A DNA stretch of 64,000 nt from Caldilineaceae bacterium (lineage in GTDB: Bacteria; Chloroflexota; Anaerolineae; Caldilineales; Caldilineaceae). Position 1 is the first letter of the stretch, and each line of letters opens with the position of its first letter. This document shows, piece after piece, positions 42,096-50,148 of this stretch. The DNA is taken from assembly GCA_022823185.1 (NCBI GenBank), contig JAJDXQ010000043.1, positions 124,001 to 188,000 on the forward strand, in the 5' to 3' direction. The translations under genes and the position numbers were made by a program. The notes under the pieces were generated by a model. It had not been told where the DNA came from, made no database searches, and was given only the letters and a program-made list of their open reading frames with translations.

Positions 42096-43013
42096 ATGAA
42101 CGAAACCAGGCCAAGCCAGAGTGCGCAGACGGTGGGCCAGGATGTGGAAGAGAGTTCGGTCTCGGCGGTCCAAGGGGCCATGGGAGAGACGACAGTTCCG
42201 GTAGAAACGATTGAAGAGGAGGGGACTTCGCGCGCGGAGGGAGGACGGACGTCATTCCTCTTCCGTCACCCGGAAGACAAGATGATAGGCGGGATTTGCG
42301 CCGGCCTGGGCGACTATTTTGGGATCGATCCGATTCTGGTGCGCCTGATGTGGGTTGTCTTGACGCTGGGGACCGCTGGGACAGGCCTGTTTGCCTACGC
42401 GGCGCTGTGGCTCCTGTTGCCTGTAGGGACAACGAAGGCCGGTCAACGCGCGCCGGCGGCGCTGGAATTAAATGAGCGGAACGTAGAGCGGGCCGGGTTG
42501 GCTCTGGTCGTGGTCGGCGTAGTGTGGCTGCTGGCGAATCTGGGCGTGCTGCCGGCTTTGTGGAGCGTCTTCTGGCGGGTAACAGCGCTGGTCTTCTGGC
42601 CTCTACTCCTGATCGGGGCGGGATTCCTGGTGCTGAAGAATCAACGGGCATGGCGCGGGCGATTTTTCGGGGCTGTGGACAGGATGAGGAGTGGGAAGGA
42701 GCGGGCCTCGTCGGGTTTGAATCGCGAGTCGGCGAAGGCGGGATTGCGACGGGCCAAGGAAGCTATCCCTTTGAAACGAAACCGTGAGGACCGGCTTGTT
42801 TTTGGCGTGTGCGGCGCCCTGGGCAAGGCGATCGGGTTAGACTCCAATCTTGTCCGCCTCATCTGGGTCGCATTTGCCATCGGCAGCGTGGGGACCGGCG
42901 TTCTGGTCTACGTGTTGGCCGGATGGATCTTGCCGGAGGAAAAGGAGGCATTGAGGCCGGTACCGATTCAGGAGGCGCAGGAAGTCAAGGTGATTGACGG
43001 CACGGTCGGTTGA
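42096..43013 (+). CDS. PspC-domain membrane protein with two PspC copies
   Basis: A 305-residue protein. After an acidic 55-residue N-terminus comes PspC domain 1 (EDKMIGGICAGLGDYFGIDP, then LVRLMWVVLTLGTAGTGLFA). Two more hydrophobic segments follow (LALVVVGVVWLLANLGVLPA and VTALVFWPLLLIGAGFLVLK), then a basic linker, and then PspC domain 2 (EDRLVFGVCGALGKAIGLDS, then LVRLIWVAFAIGSVGTGVLV). PspC domains are linked to envelope-stress sensing (phage shock system). No PspA or PspF is in the window. AAGGAG lies before the ATG at 42096. A small membrane protein follows 86 bases downstream. Confidence 0.9.
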   Translation: MNETRPSQSAQTVGQDVEESSVSAVQGAMGETTVPVETIEEEGTSRAEGGRTSFLFRHPEDKMIGGICAGLGDYFGIDPILVRLMWVVLTLGTAGTGLFAYAALWLLLPVGTTKAGQRAPAALELNERNVERAGLALVVVGVVWLLANLGVLPALWSVFWRVTALVFWPLLLIGAGFLVLKNQRAWRGRFFGAVDRMRSGKERASSGLNRESAKAGLRRAKEAIPLKRNREDRLVFGVCGALGKAIGLDSNLVRLIWVAFAIGSVGTGVLVYVLAGWILPEEKEALRPVPIQEAQEVKVIDGTVG

Positions 43014-43099
43014 AGCGAAGGGTGGCGTTTCCGATGATGGATTGGCGGGCACTGGCCAATTGCGAGAACGCGTTTAGAGCGGGCGGGGAGTAATTCACG

Positions 43100-43330
43100 G
43101 TGGGCAAGACTGAGAGTCTGGTGTTCGGCCTGCTTTTGGGGGCGGCCGCGGGCGCGGCGGCGGCCTATCTCTTTGGGCCGTCGAGAGCGACGACCTTTGA
43201 CGGGCGTTACCAGTCCAGGTGGGACAGGGCGGTGGCGGAGGGGAAAGAGGCGGAGTTGGAGCGGAAGGCGGCGCTTGAGGCGGAGCTGGCCGAAGCGAAG
43301 CGACGCCATACGCCGGGAAGCGGGACCTGA
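43100..43330 (+). CDS. Small YtxH-like membrane protein
   Basis: A 76-residue protein from a GTG. One Gly/Ala-rich transmembrane helix (SLVFGLLLGAAAGAAAAYLF) lies at residues 6-25 and ends with the GPS turn seen in YtxH-type proteins. A charged helical tail with Glu/Lys/Ala heptad-like spacing (AELERKAALEAELAEAKRRH) follows. It follows the PspC gene in the same direction, so a linked envelope role is plausible. No further domain seen. Confidence 0.7.
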   Translation: MGKTESLVFGLLLGAAAGAAAAYLFGPSRATTFDGRYQSRWDRAVAEGKEAELERKAALEAELAEAKRRHTPGSGT

Positions 43331-43417
43331 AAGAGGAGAAGCAGGTGGAACGCTTGCAGGCTTATCCGGATGCCAGAGTTTTGATCTTCAACGCCATTTG
43401 TGGTGACGTGAGCCAGG

Positions 43418-44254
43418 TTATTTCTGACAGGCAGAGCAGTAGTGGGTGCTGCGCTGGGCGAGAACGGTGCGAGTAACCGGGGTATTGCAGCGAAAGCAAG
43501 GCTCGCCGCCGCGGCGAAAGACCTGGAACTGTTCTTGAAAACCGCCCTTGGCCCCGGTAGGCGGCGCGTAGTCCTGGAGAGAGCTGCCCTGGGCTTCGAT
43601 TCCGGCCCGCAGAACTTTGCGCAGGGCACGATGGAGACTCTCGATTTCCTGGAATGAAAGGGAGCCGCCAGGCCTCCTGGGGTCGATTCCGGCGTGAAAC
43701 AGGGACTCGTCGGCGTAGATATTGCCGACGCCGGCCAAGAGGGTCTGATTGAGCAGGAGCGATTTGACGTTTGCCTTACGTCCTGTCAGCGCTTGGGCCA
43801 GGGTCTGGGGGACGAAGGCGGCTTCCAGGGGTTCAGGACCAAGTTTCCCAACAACCGTTTCCGTATTCTCCACCAACCAGATGCGCCCGAATTTGCGGGT
43901 GTCGCGGAATCTCAACTCCTCGTCTGAATCCAACTCAAATACAACATGAGTGTGCTTATCAGGGCGCGTTTCGGCCAGATCTGGGCCGGCGCGGGCTGTG
44001 CCGTGCAGGCGTAGTTGGCCCGTCATGCGCAGATGGATGATAAGTGTTTCTTCGCTGTCGAGACCGAGGAGGATGTATTTTCCGCGCCGTGCGAAAGAGG
44101 CGAATCTGCGTCCGCGGATGAGGTCGGCGAATCGTGCGGCGTCAGGCGCAGCGATGATGCGAGGCCAGCGAACATTGGCCGACAGGATAGTTTTTCCCTG
44201 CAGGAGAGGTTTAAGGGCCCGAACGTAGGTCTCAACTTCGGGCAGTTCAGGCAC
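43418..44254 (-). CDS. mutM: Formamidopyrimidine-DNA glycosylase
   Basis: A 278-residue DNA repair enzyme that removes 8-oxoguanine and ring-opened purines. I set the start at GTG 44254, so that the mature protein begins at Pro2-Glu3-Leu-Pro-Glu, the invariant catalytic N-terminus; an ATG upstream would bury it. Later blocks are GRRFASFARRGKYILLGLD (essential Lys), HLRMTGQLRLH, LNQTLLAGVGNIYADESLF, and the C-terminal zinc finger CFRCNTPVTRTVLAQRSTHY with its closing CSAC. The start overlaps the end of the anti-sigma-like gene by eight bases, so the two may be coupled. Confidence 0.95.
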   Translation of the reverse strand: MPELPEVETYVRALKPLLQGKTILSANVRWPRIIAAPDAARFADLIRGRRFASFARRGKYILLGLDSEETLIIHLRMTGQLRLHGTARAGPDLAETRPDKHTHVVFELDSDEELRFRDTRKFGRIWLVENTETVVGKLGPEPLEAAFVPQTLAQALTGRKANVKSLLLNQTLLAGVGNIYADESLFHAGIDPRRPGGSLSFQEIESLHRALRKVLRAGIEAQGSSLQDYAPPTGAKGGFQEQFQVFRRGGEPCFRCNTPVTRTVLAQRSTHYCSACQK

Positions 44255-45089
44255 GGCGGCTTCTTGAACGTGTACGGCTGAGCAGCCAGAGGGCGATGAC
44301 GGCCACGACCAGGAGGACACGGGCATACCTGAAGACGGTGAGGAGCGGCTGATCGGCGCTGTCGGGCCCGGCGCTGTCGGGGATCAGTTGTTCGCCGCCG
44401 GCGTTCGTCTCAGGCTGGATGGCTACAGGGGCAGCTTGCTCGGGCGCGGGGGCGGCGGCTTCCTGGTCGTCTTCGGAGACGCTCAGCACGCCGAAGACGG
44501 GTTCTTCCTCTTCCTGTGGTGCGCCTTCCCGGCTGGTCTGCGCTGAACTCTCGCCGTCGCTGGCGGCGGTCTGTTCTGAGATGGCTCCTCCGACTGCGGT
44601 CACTTGCGCTTGCGGGGCGGCGCCGCCGCTGGAGAGCTCTCCGTCGGCAGCGGAGGGAACGCCGGGCCGGGACTGCTGCCACTGGAATTCAACCGCGGTG
44701 ACGACAAGGAGGAGGACAGCGGCGAGGGCGGCGGCATTGCGAAGGGCGAGGTCGCCGCCGTTGAGAAAGTTGAGGAATTTCCGCCAGGCGGATTCGGCCG
44801 GTGTATGAATTTCATGGGGCGGCGGCGCGGCCAAGTTGGCGCGGCGGCGCCGTTCGATCAGAACGTCCTCGACCTGGTCTTCGGTCAGGGTGAAGGAACG
44901 GGGCAGGGGGACGCTGGGCAGATCCTGCAGAAGTTCGACCGTTTGTCGAAGCGTGTTTACTTCCCAGGCGACCTGCTCGTCGGCCGCCATGGCGTTTTCA
45001 ACGCGCTGGCGTTCCTCAACGGTGACATCACCGTCGACATATGCCGCGACCAACTCTTCATCGATTGAATGCGGATGTTGGGGCTTCAT
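44247..45089 (-). CDS. Membrane anti-sigma-like protein
   Basis: A 280-residue protein that begins HSIDEELVAAYVDGDVTVEE, the usual N-terminal pattern of anti-sigma factors. The zinc-binding Cys residues of the ZAS type are absent; the protein has no cysteine at all. It has one transmembrane helix near 116-134 (NAAALAAVLLLVVTAVEFQW), then an acidic Ser/Ala/Glu-rich segment of about 110 residues, and a second hydrophobic stretch near 250-268 followed by a basic end. It lies 135 bases after the ECF sigma gene and in the same direction, the normal arrangement for a sigma/anti-sigma pair. Confidence 0.8.
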   Translation of the reverse strand: MKPQHPHSIDEELVAAYVDGDVTVEERQRVENAMAADEQVAWEVNTLRQTVELLQDLPSVPLPRSFTLTEDQVEDVLIERRRRANLAAPPPHEIHTPAESAWRKFLNFLNGGDLALRNAAALAAVLLLVVTAVEFQWQQSRPGVPSAADGELSSGGAAPQAQVTAVGGAISEQTAASDGESSAQTSREGAPQEEEEPVFGVLSVSEDDQEAAAPAPEQAAPVAIQPETNAGGEQLIPDSAGPDSADQPLLTVFRYARVLLVVAVIALWLLSRTRSRSRRA

Positions 45090-45223
45090 ATTGGTTTACT
45101 CTGTGGTGGCGATGCCCTGGATTGACCATCCGGGTGAGCTTTCACGGCATTTCCTCTGCCCGATCTGAACACGAGCGGCGTTTGGCAGGCCCCTGGCAAA
45201 ACTGAAGGGAGAACTCAAATCCC

Positions 45224-45814
45224 CTACTTCAAAGAATGACGATAGACTGCGGGCAAAAGTTCCGCGTGTTTTCCAAGATAGTCGCGCACACGTCCGCGGG
45301 CCCGGTTGATGCGGGACTTGACGGTGCCCACGGCGGCGCTTGTGATCTCGGCGATCTCATCGTAGGCGTAGCCTTCAACATCGCGAAGGACGATGGCCGT
45401 GCGAAGGACTTCAGGCAGTGAGGTAATTGCGGATCCGATCAGCGCTTGCAACTCCTGCCGTTCGGCAAACTCGTGGGGCGATTCGCTCCGGTCGGTGAGT
45501 TGAGGGATGTACTCTTCTTCCACGGGCATGTCATCCAGGCTCTCGGTCCGTCTCCTCTGCCTGCTGCGCAGATGGTCGTAGCAGGTGTTCACGATGATTC
45601 TCATCAGCCAGCTTTTGAAGTTTCCACCGCGGTAGTTATCGAGCGCGCGGAACGCCTTGATGAAGCTATCTTGCAGGGCATCGGCGGCTGAGTCCGGGTC
45701 GTCGAGAAGTCGATAGGCGACACCGTAGCCAAGGCCTTGGTATTCGATCACCAGTTGATTGAACGCTTCCAAGTCTCCTTGCAGTGAGCGTTCTATAAGG
45801 TTGTCCTGGTCCAT
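45224..45814 (-). CDS. ECF-family RNA polymerase sigma factor
   Basis: A 196-residue sigma-70 group 4 (ECF) factor. Region 2 has AFNQLVIEYQGLGYGVAYRL, DDPDSAADALQDSFIKAFRA and GNFKSWLMRIIVNTCYDHLR. Region 4 has SLPEVLRTAIVLRDVEGYAY and the helix-turn-helix DEIAEITSAAVGTVKSRINR. The order sigma, anti-sigma, mutM on one strand suggests that stress-controlled transcription may reach the repair gene. The target promoter sequence cannot be deduced from this window. Confidence 0.93.
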   Translation of the reverse strand: MDQDNLIERSLQGDLEAFNQLVIEYQGLGYGVAYRLLDDPDSAADALQDSFIKAFRALDNYRGGNFKSWLMRIIVNTCYDHLRSRQRRRTESLDDMPVEEEYIPQLTDRSESPHEFAERQELQALIGSAITSLPEVLRTAIVLRDVEGYAYDEIAEITSAAVGTVKSRINRARGRVRDYLGKHAELLPAVYRHSLK

Positions 45815-45967
45815 GAACTGTCCGCTTTGAGAGTGGGGCGGCGAGCGAAAAACTGATTCTGGCGTACAGGTCTGATTTCCTCTTGCGCTCCGAAACGCGC
45901 TTCGTCAGCAGCCGTTGCCGATGCGCGCCAGTCCACCGGTGAGGGAGTCAGCGTAGTCGCTGGCAAT

Positions 45968-45997
45968 TTGACTGGAACTAACCCCAACCGCTATAAT
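45968..45997 (+). promoter_or_regulatory. Promoter of tRNA-Leu gene
   Basis: TTGACT (45968-45973) and TATAAT (45992-45997) are separated by 18 bases, a near-consensus sigma-70 promoter. The tRNA starts at 46006, eight bases after the -10 box, so transcription begins at or just before the mature 5' end. Confidence 0.85.
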
Positions 45998-46005
45998 TTT
46001 TTTGT

Positions 46006-46090
<85 letters not shown>

Positions 46091-46605
46091 ACTATTGGAA
46101 ACGACTTTCTGGCTCCGGAAGAGCAGGATTCAGGAAGAAAGCCCCCAGTCGGTCACAAAAGAGAAGCGGGTCCATCATTGGGGAGATCTCCTGATCTCCG
46201 GTAATCCTGGATGAAATCAGGCCAAGGCAAGGCCCGCCGTTTCCTGGTAAGGACTCCCGTCCTTGGTCAATTATATCAGGTGCGAGGCCGATTCTCCATT
46301 ACATGAAATGCATCCTACCACTCCTTTCCCGGAATCTTCAAGGCAGGGAAAGTTCCCTTTTGCAAATGCCTTGCGAGTCGGATTGGCTTGGCTTGGCGCT
46401 TTCGAGCAGGTAGACAGACAAGCGCAAGCCATCGGGCAGAGTTTCTGCGACTCTTTCTTCTGATCGTGTTGCGGCGCCGAAACAGAGCCAGGCACACGGT
46501 ATCGGCGCTGATGCATTCGTCGAGCGGACATTGGAGATAGCATTCTCTATCTGGCACAATTAGGTCTTGTTGAGGCGGAGATAGTTGAAGCCGAAAGGAG
46601 TTTTC
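46091..46605. other. Intergenic region after tRNA-Leu
   Basis: About 515 bases without a convincing gene. Short ORFs on both strands (for example 46271-46543) are rich in Cys/Ser/Lys and show no family pattern. An inverted repeat GGAGAT-CTCCTG-ATCTCC lies near 46182-46199 without a T run. The stretch is less GC-rich than its surroundings. AAAGGAG just before 46606 is the ribosome binding site of the next gene. Confidence 0.45.
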
Positions 46606-48480
46606 ATGTCTGTCGAATTCTTGCGAGCGACGCCCTTATTTCATGATTTGTCAGATATGGAACTTAGAGAAATCGAATCGATATTGCGCGAAGAGAGCCG
46701 GCCGGGCGGCGCGACGCTGTTTCGGAGCGACGAGACCTGCAGCGAACTCTTCCTTATTCGGAAGGGTTTTGTCCGGCTGTTTGATTCAAGCGGCTCAGTG
46801 TTGGCGACTCTTGGTCCGGGGAGTCTACTGGGCGAGGCTGAGTTTTTGCGCGGGCTGGCACACAATACGAGCGCTGTAGCGGCTTCTGACATCCAGATGT
46901 GGGCGTTGCCTGACTCTGACTTGCGCCGAGTGCTTCAAAGACAGTATGGAATTGGGATAAAGCTGAGCCAGAGTTTTGGCGAGCAGATTTCTCAACTGGA
47001 AGACTACCTGGTGGACAAGCTCAGTAAGACACGTGCGCTGGAGGGCGCGCCCAGTAGAGTGATTGCGCCGATGGCCCGCAGTATGCAGCCCCACCGTTTG
47101 CAGCGCGGCAGGTTTTTGTTCCAGAGCGGGGAGAAAGCGGAGGCTCTCTTTCTGTTGGAGCGGGGGGCCCTGGAGAGGCAACCGGCCCCAACGCCGGAGG
47201 ATCCAAGCCCGACAGCAAACCTGATTGAACCTGGAAATCTTTTTGGTGTTCTGCCCATATTGACGAACAAGCAGTATGAAGCGAGCGCGTTTGCAGTCGA
47301 AGAATGTGTTGTGTGGGCCCTTCCGGCGGCGACTTTTCACAGTCTCAGCAGCCAGTATCCTCTGCTGCGGCGGGCTCTCGGCCGGCACAGTCGGGGCAGG
47401 TTAAGCGCCAGCGACCAGACACAGGCGGTTGTCAGGCTGGCGCAGACGCCGCTCTTTGGCCAGCTAGAACGCGCCGAATTGAACGTTGTCGTTCAGAGGC
47501 TTGTTCTTCAGCATGTTCCGTCGGGGGAGTCGATTTATCGAATGGGCGATAGCAGTGACGCTCTCTATCTTGTTGATGAGGGCGAGGTAGAATTGACGGC
47601 TGAGAACGAGAGCGGCGTGCTTGAGGAACTGGCCCGCGTTGGCGTTGGCAGCTTCTTTGGCGCGATGAGCCTGTTGAAAGGGGAGGACCGGTTGGAGAAC
47701 GCGACGGCCCTCCGCAACACAAATCTCTGGGCGCTGTTCAGGTCCGATTTGGAGGAATTGGCGGGACGAATTCCGGCGTTGAGGGAAGCTATCGACCAAA
47801 CAGCGGCCTCCGGTCCGGCTCCACAAAGGGAATCGATAAGCGAGGGTAGGCTGCGACGCTTCCCCTTGCTGGCAAAACTCGACGTCAACGAACTGAGGGA
47901 AATCGCGCGACATATGCAGCTGGCCCAGTTCAGACAAGGCGAACAGGTTTTTCGGGCGGGCGCCCCGAGCGATGCACTCTACTTTATCGAGAGAGGGGCA
48001 GTGCGACTGCAGCTCCTGAATGGGGCGGGCAGTTGGACGCGGGGTGAAGGCGAGGTTTTTGGGGAGAAAGCGGTGCTGTCGGATGAACCTTACGGCCAAA
48101 GCGCGTATGCCGAGACCAACCTTGAATTGCTCTACCTGGAATTTCCGGGGCTGGATTTGCTCAAGACGCGGCTGCCTTCTGTGGCCGCTGATCTGCATCG
48201 AATCCTGAGCCAGCCTGTGGGTGACGAGAACGAGCTTTCGGGGCCGCCGCCGCCTCGGACAGCAAGTGACCCGTCCATCGAGGCGCCTCCGGGTCCTGCC
48301 CAACGTCGCCGGGAGGCTGCCCGCGGGGAGCAGATCCCGCCCCGTGAGAGCGGCGCTGGCGATGAGGGCTGGTTTGGCCGCCTTGGCGTGTGGGGAAAGA
48401 TCCGTCTGGCGCTGGTTGTGATTTTGCTGGCTTATCTCGGCATCGTGGCCTTGCCGCAGTTGCTGGGCCTCGCGTTTTGA
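46606..48480 (+). CDS. Protein with four cyclic-nucleotide-binding-like domains and a C-terminal TM helix
   Basis: A 624-residue protein from ATG 46606 (AAAGGAG upstream). Four tandem cNBD-fold units are seen at about 1-120, 150-275, 280-400 and 405-540. Each opens with a helix such as FLRATPLFHDLSDMELREIE or LRRFPLLAKLDVNELREIAR and has a turn of the GSLLGEAEFL, GNLFGVLPIL, GSFFGAMSLL or GEVFGEKAVL type. The Arg that binds the cyclic phosphate is replaced by other residues in every unit (Thr, Ala, Asn and Gln in my alignment), and the Glu is kept only in units 1 and 4. A Pro/Arg-rich linker and a helix (ALVVILLAYLGIVALPQLLG) end the protein. It probably senses something other than cNMP, or acts as a scaffold at the membrane. 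Confidence 0.85.
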   Translation: MSVEFLRATPLFHDLSDMELREIESILREESRPGGATLFRSDETCSELFLIRKGFVRLFDSSGSVLATLGPGSLLGEAEFLRGLAHNTSAVAASDIQMWALPDSDLRRVLQRQYGIGIKLSQSFGEQISQLEDYLVDKLSKTRALEGAPSRVIAPMARSMQPHRLQRGRFLFQSGEKAEALFLLERGALERQPAPTPEDPSPTANLIEPGNLFGVLPILTNKQYEASAFAVEECVVWALPAATFHSLSSQYPLLRRALGRHSRGRLSASDQTQAVVRLAQTPLFGQLERAELNVVVQRLVLQHVPSGESIYRMGDSSDALYLVDEGEVELTAENESGVLEELARVGVGSFFGAMSLLKGEDRLENATALRNTNLWALFRSDLEELAGRIPALREAIDQTAASGPAPQRESISEGRLRRFPLLAKLDVNELREIARHMQLAQFRQGEQVFRAGAPSDALYFIERGAVRLQLLNGAGSWTRGEGEVFGEKAVLSDEPYGQSAYAETNLELLYLEFPGLDLLKTRLPSVAADLHRILSQPVGDENELSGPPPPRTASDPSIEAPPGPAQRRREAARGEQIPPRESGAGDEGWFGRLGVWGKIRLALVVILLAYLGIVALPQLLGLAF

Positions 48481-48557
48481 CCAATTCCTGTCACGAAGAG
48501 CAGAGGAAGGCAGTCAAGGGGCGCCGACTCGGGTTCCCGGCGTTGAGTCTTCCGCTT

Positions 48558-49604
48558 TCACCAACCCTTAGCGAGAATTGGCCATTCGAGCTCGACTTCG
48601 CCTTTGCGATGACCGATGATGCGGGGGAAGAGATTGTTGGAGACGCAACAGTGGTTGACGAGAACACTGACCCTTTCACCGATCTCGGGCTTGCGGCTGC
48701 AGCGGGAAACATCGACATGACCATGCTCTTCCGAGAGCTTGAAGATTTCCGCTTCCGGGTATTCGACGATCAGGCCGTGACCAGGGGACTGACGGGCACC
48801 GTCAGCGGCAAGCGCTTTGCTGCCTGAATCGAGTACGATTCTGTCCTCGGTGGGCCTGCTCACCACAGTCGCCAAGACGAAGTAGGAGCAGTCGTCCAGG
48901 GTCATGACGCCGGCGTCGACCAGGTTCCGATCGCCGTAGACATACATGCCGGCGCGGTGTTCGGTTATCTCTGTAAATTCATGGGCCTGCCACATGCAGA
49001 AGGAACTTCCTCCGCTGGTCCGCTCCACGTCGAGGCCGTCTTGAGCGAGAAGCATTTTTGACTCGGCCATAAAGGCATTGGACTCAGGATTTGAAGGGTA
49101 GACCATGAGCCCGCCGAAGTGAAGGTGGGAGGCATCGTCGATCTGCCTGGCCAAATGGCGCACGCCTTCAGGCGTCGTCACCCCGCAGCGCTCATAGCCG
49201 CCATCCATTTCAATCAGAACCGGGAGAGAAGACCCCTCTTGCGCGGCCGCTTCGGCATATCCAGCCACGGTTGCGGCGGAATCTGCCGTGACGCTGATCT
49301 CTGCGCGCCGGGACAGGAGCATCAGGCGTTCCAGCTTTGCTTTGCTCAGCAGGTTGTAGGGGAGAAAGATATCTGTTACGCCGGCGCTGCACATGACCTC
49401 GGCTTCGCTCAATGTCTGGCAGGTGATGCCGACGGCGCCAGCTTTGAGCTGCATATGGGCGATGGCCGGGATGCGATGGGTCTTTATGTGGGGCCGGTTG
49501 TCGATATCATGTGATTCCAGGTAGCTCTGAAGCCGGTCGATGTTGGCAGACAGACGGTCCAGATCTACGACGCCAACGGGGGTTTCAAGTTCATCGATGC
49601 GCAT
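48558..49604 (-). CDS. D-threonine aldolase / D-serine dehydratase-like PLP enzyme
   Basis: A 348-residue fold-type III PLP enzyme (alanine racemase N-terminal barrel plus DSD1-type C-terminal domain). The Schiff-base lysine is Lys41 in RPHIKTHRIP. The barrel shows EMDGGYERCGVTTPEGVRHL and the PLP-phosphate loop SGGSS. The C-terminal SEEHGHVDVS and VLVNHCCVSNN supply the His and Cys that bind a metal in D-threonine aldolases and D-serine dehydratases. It would cleave or dehydrate a D-3-hydroxy amino acid; which one is not decided by sequence. A small membrane gene lies just upstream (4 bases apart), so they are probably one transcript. Confidence 0.9.
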   Translation of the reverse strand: MRIDELETPVGVVDLDRLSANIDRLQSYLESHDIDNRPHIKTHRIPAIAHMQLKAGAVGITCQTLSEAEVMCSAGVTDIFLPYNLLSKAKLERLMLLSRRAEISVTADSAATVAGYAEAAAQEGSSLPVLIEMDGGYERCGVTTPEGVRHLARQIDDASHLHFGGLMVYPSNPESNAFMAESKMLLAQDGLDVERTSGGSSFCMWQAHEFTEITEHRAGMYVYGDRNLVDAGVMTLDDCSYFVLATVVSRPTEDRIVLDSGSKALAADGARQSPGHGLIVEYPEAEIFKLSEEHGHVDVSRCSRKPEIGERVSVLVNHCCVSNNLFPRIIGHRKGEVELEWPILAKGW

Positions 49605-49608
49605 GGCG

Positions 49609-49944
49609 TTACCTCGATTTCAGGAAGAGCAGGACGATCAGAATGACCTCGACAGCCTTCGTCACAAGGCCCAGGGTGTAGTTGAGCGGTTCAGGGTAGA
49701 GAAAGAAGTAGCCGATAATCGTTACCGCCGTATAGGCAACCAGCGTCCAACGGATATGCGTTGTCCAGCTGGCGAGCTGCGGTAGCAGGTAGAGCCCGGC
49801 GACCAGCGCGATGAAACCAAGGCCGTTAAGGATAAGGATGGAAAATCCGGTGGCAATTCCGACATACAGGTGGATCAGACCGGTGATAAGAGCGAGGGCG
49901 ATAATTCGATACGAATTTGAACCCAGAGAACGCAGGTCGTTCAT
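49609..49944 (-). CDS. Small four-helix membrane protein
   Basis: A 111-residue hydrophobic protein with four predicted membrane segments: YRIIALALITGLIHLYVGIA, SILILNGLGFIALVAGLYLL, WTLVAYTAVTIIGYFFLYP and TKAVEVILIVLLFLKSR. No catalytic or transport motif is recognised. It lies immediately upstream of the D-threonine-aldolase-like gene on the same strand, with four bases between them. Confidence 0.75.
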   Translation of the reverse strand: MNDLRSLGSNSYRIIALALITGLIHLYVGIATGFSILILNGLGFIALVAGLYLLPQLASWTTHIRWTLVAYTAVTIIGYFFLYPEPLNYTLGLVTKAVEVILIVLLFLKSR

Positions 49945-50148
49945 GGTCTCATATCTCCTCGTGTGAATCCAGCATGGCCGCCCCGGCGCATGGGGGGGTC
50001 ATCAGTGCTTCTATGATGGCACATTCTTATCATTCACACAACGGGCGCATTTTGGAGTGGATGGAGCGGAGCGTGCCTTGCCATGGAGGATTCGGACCGC
50101 GCCCGGTTCAGTAGGTGACGCGTCTGGTTTCGAGCGGGCCGGGGGGCT

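Noticed and set aside
46182..46199. Possible terminator hairpin GGAGAT-CTCCTG-ATCTCC
   Set aside because: The stem is short and no T run follows, so a rho-independent terminator is not supported.
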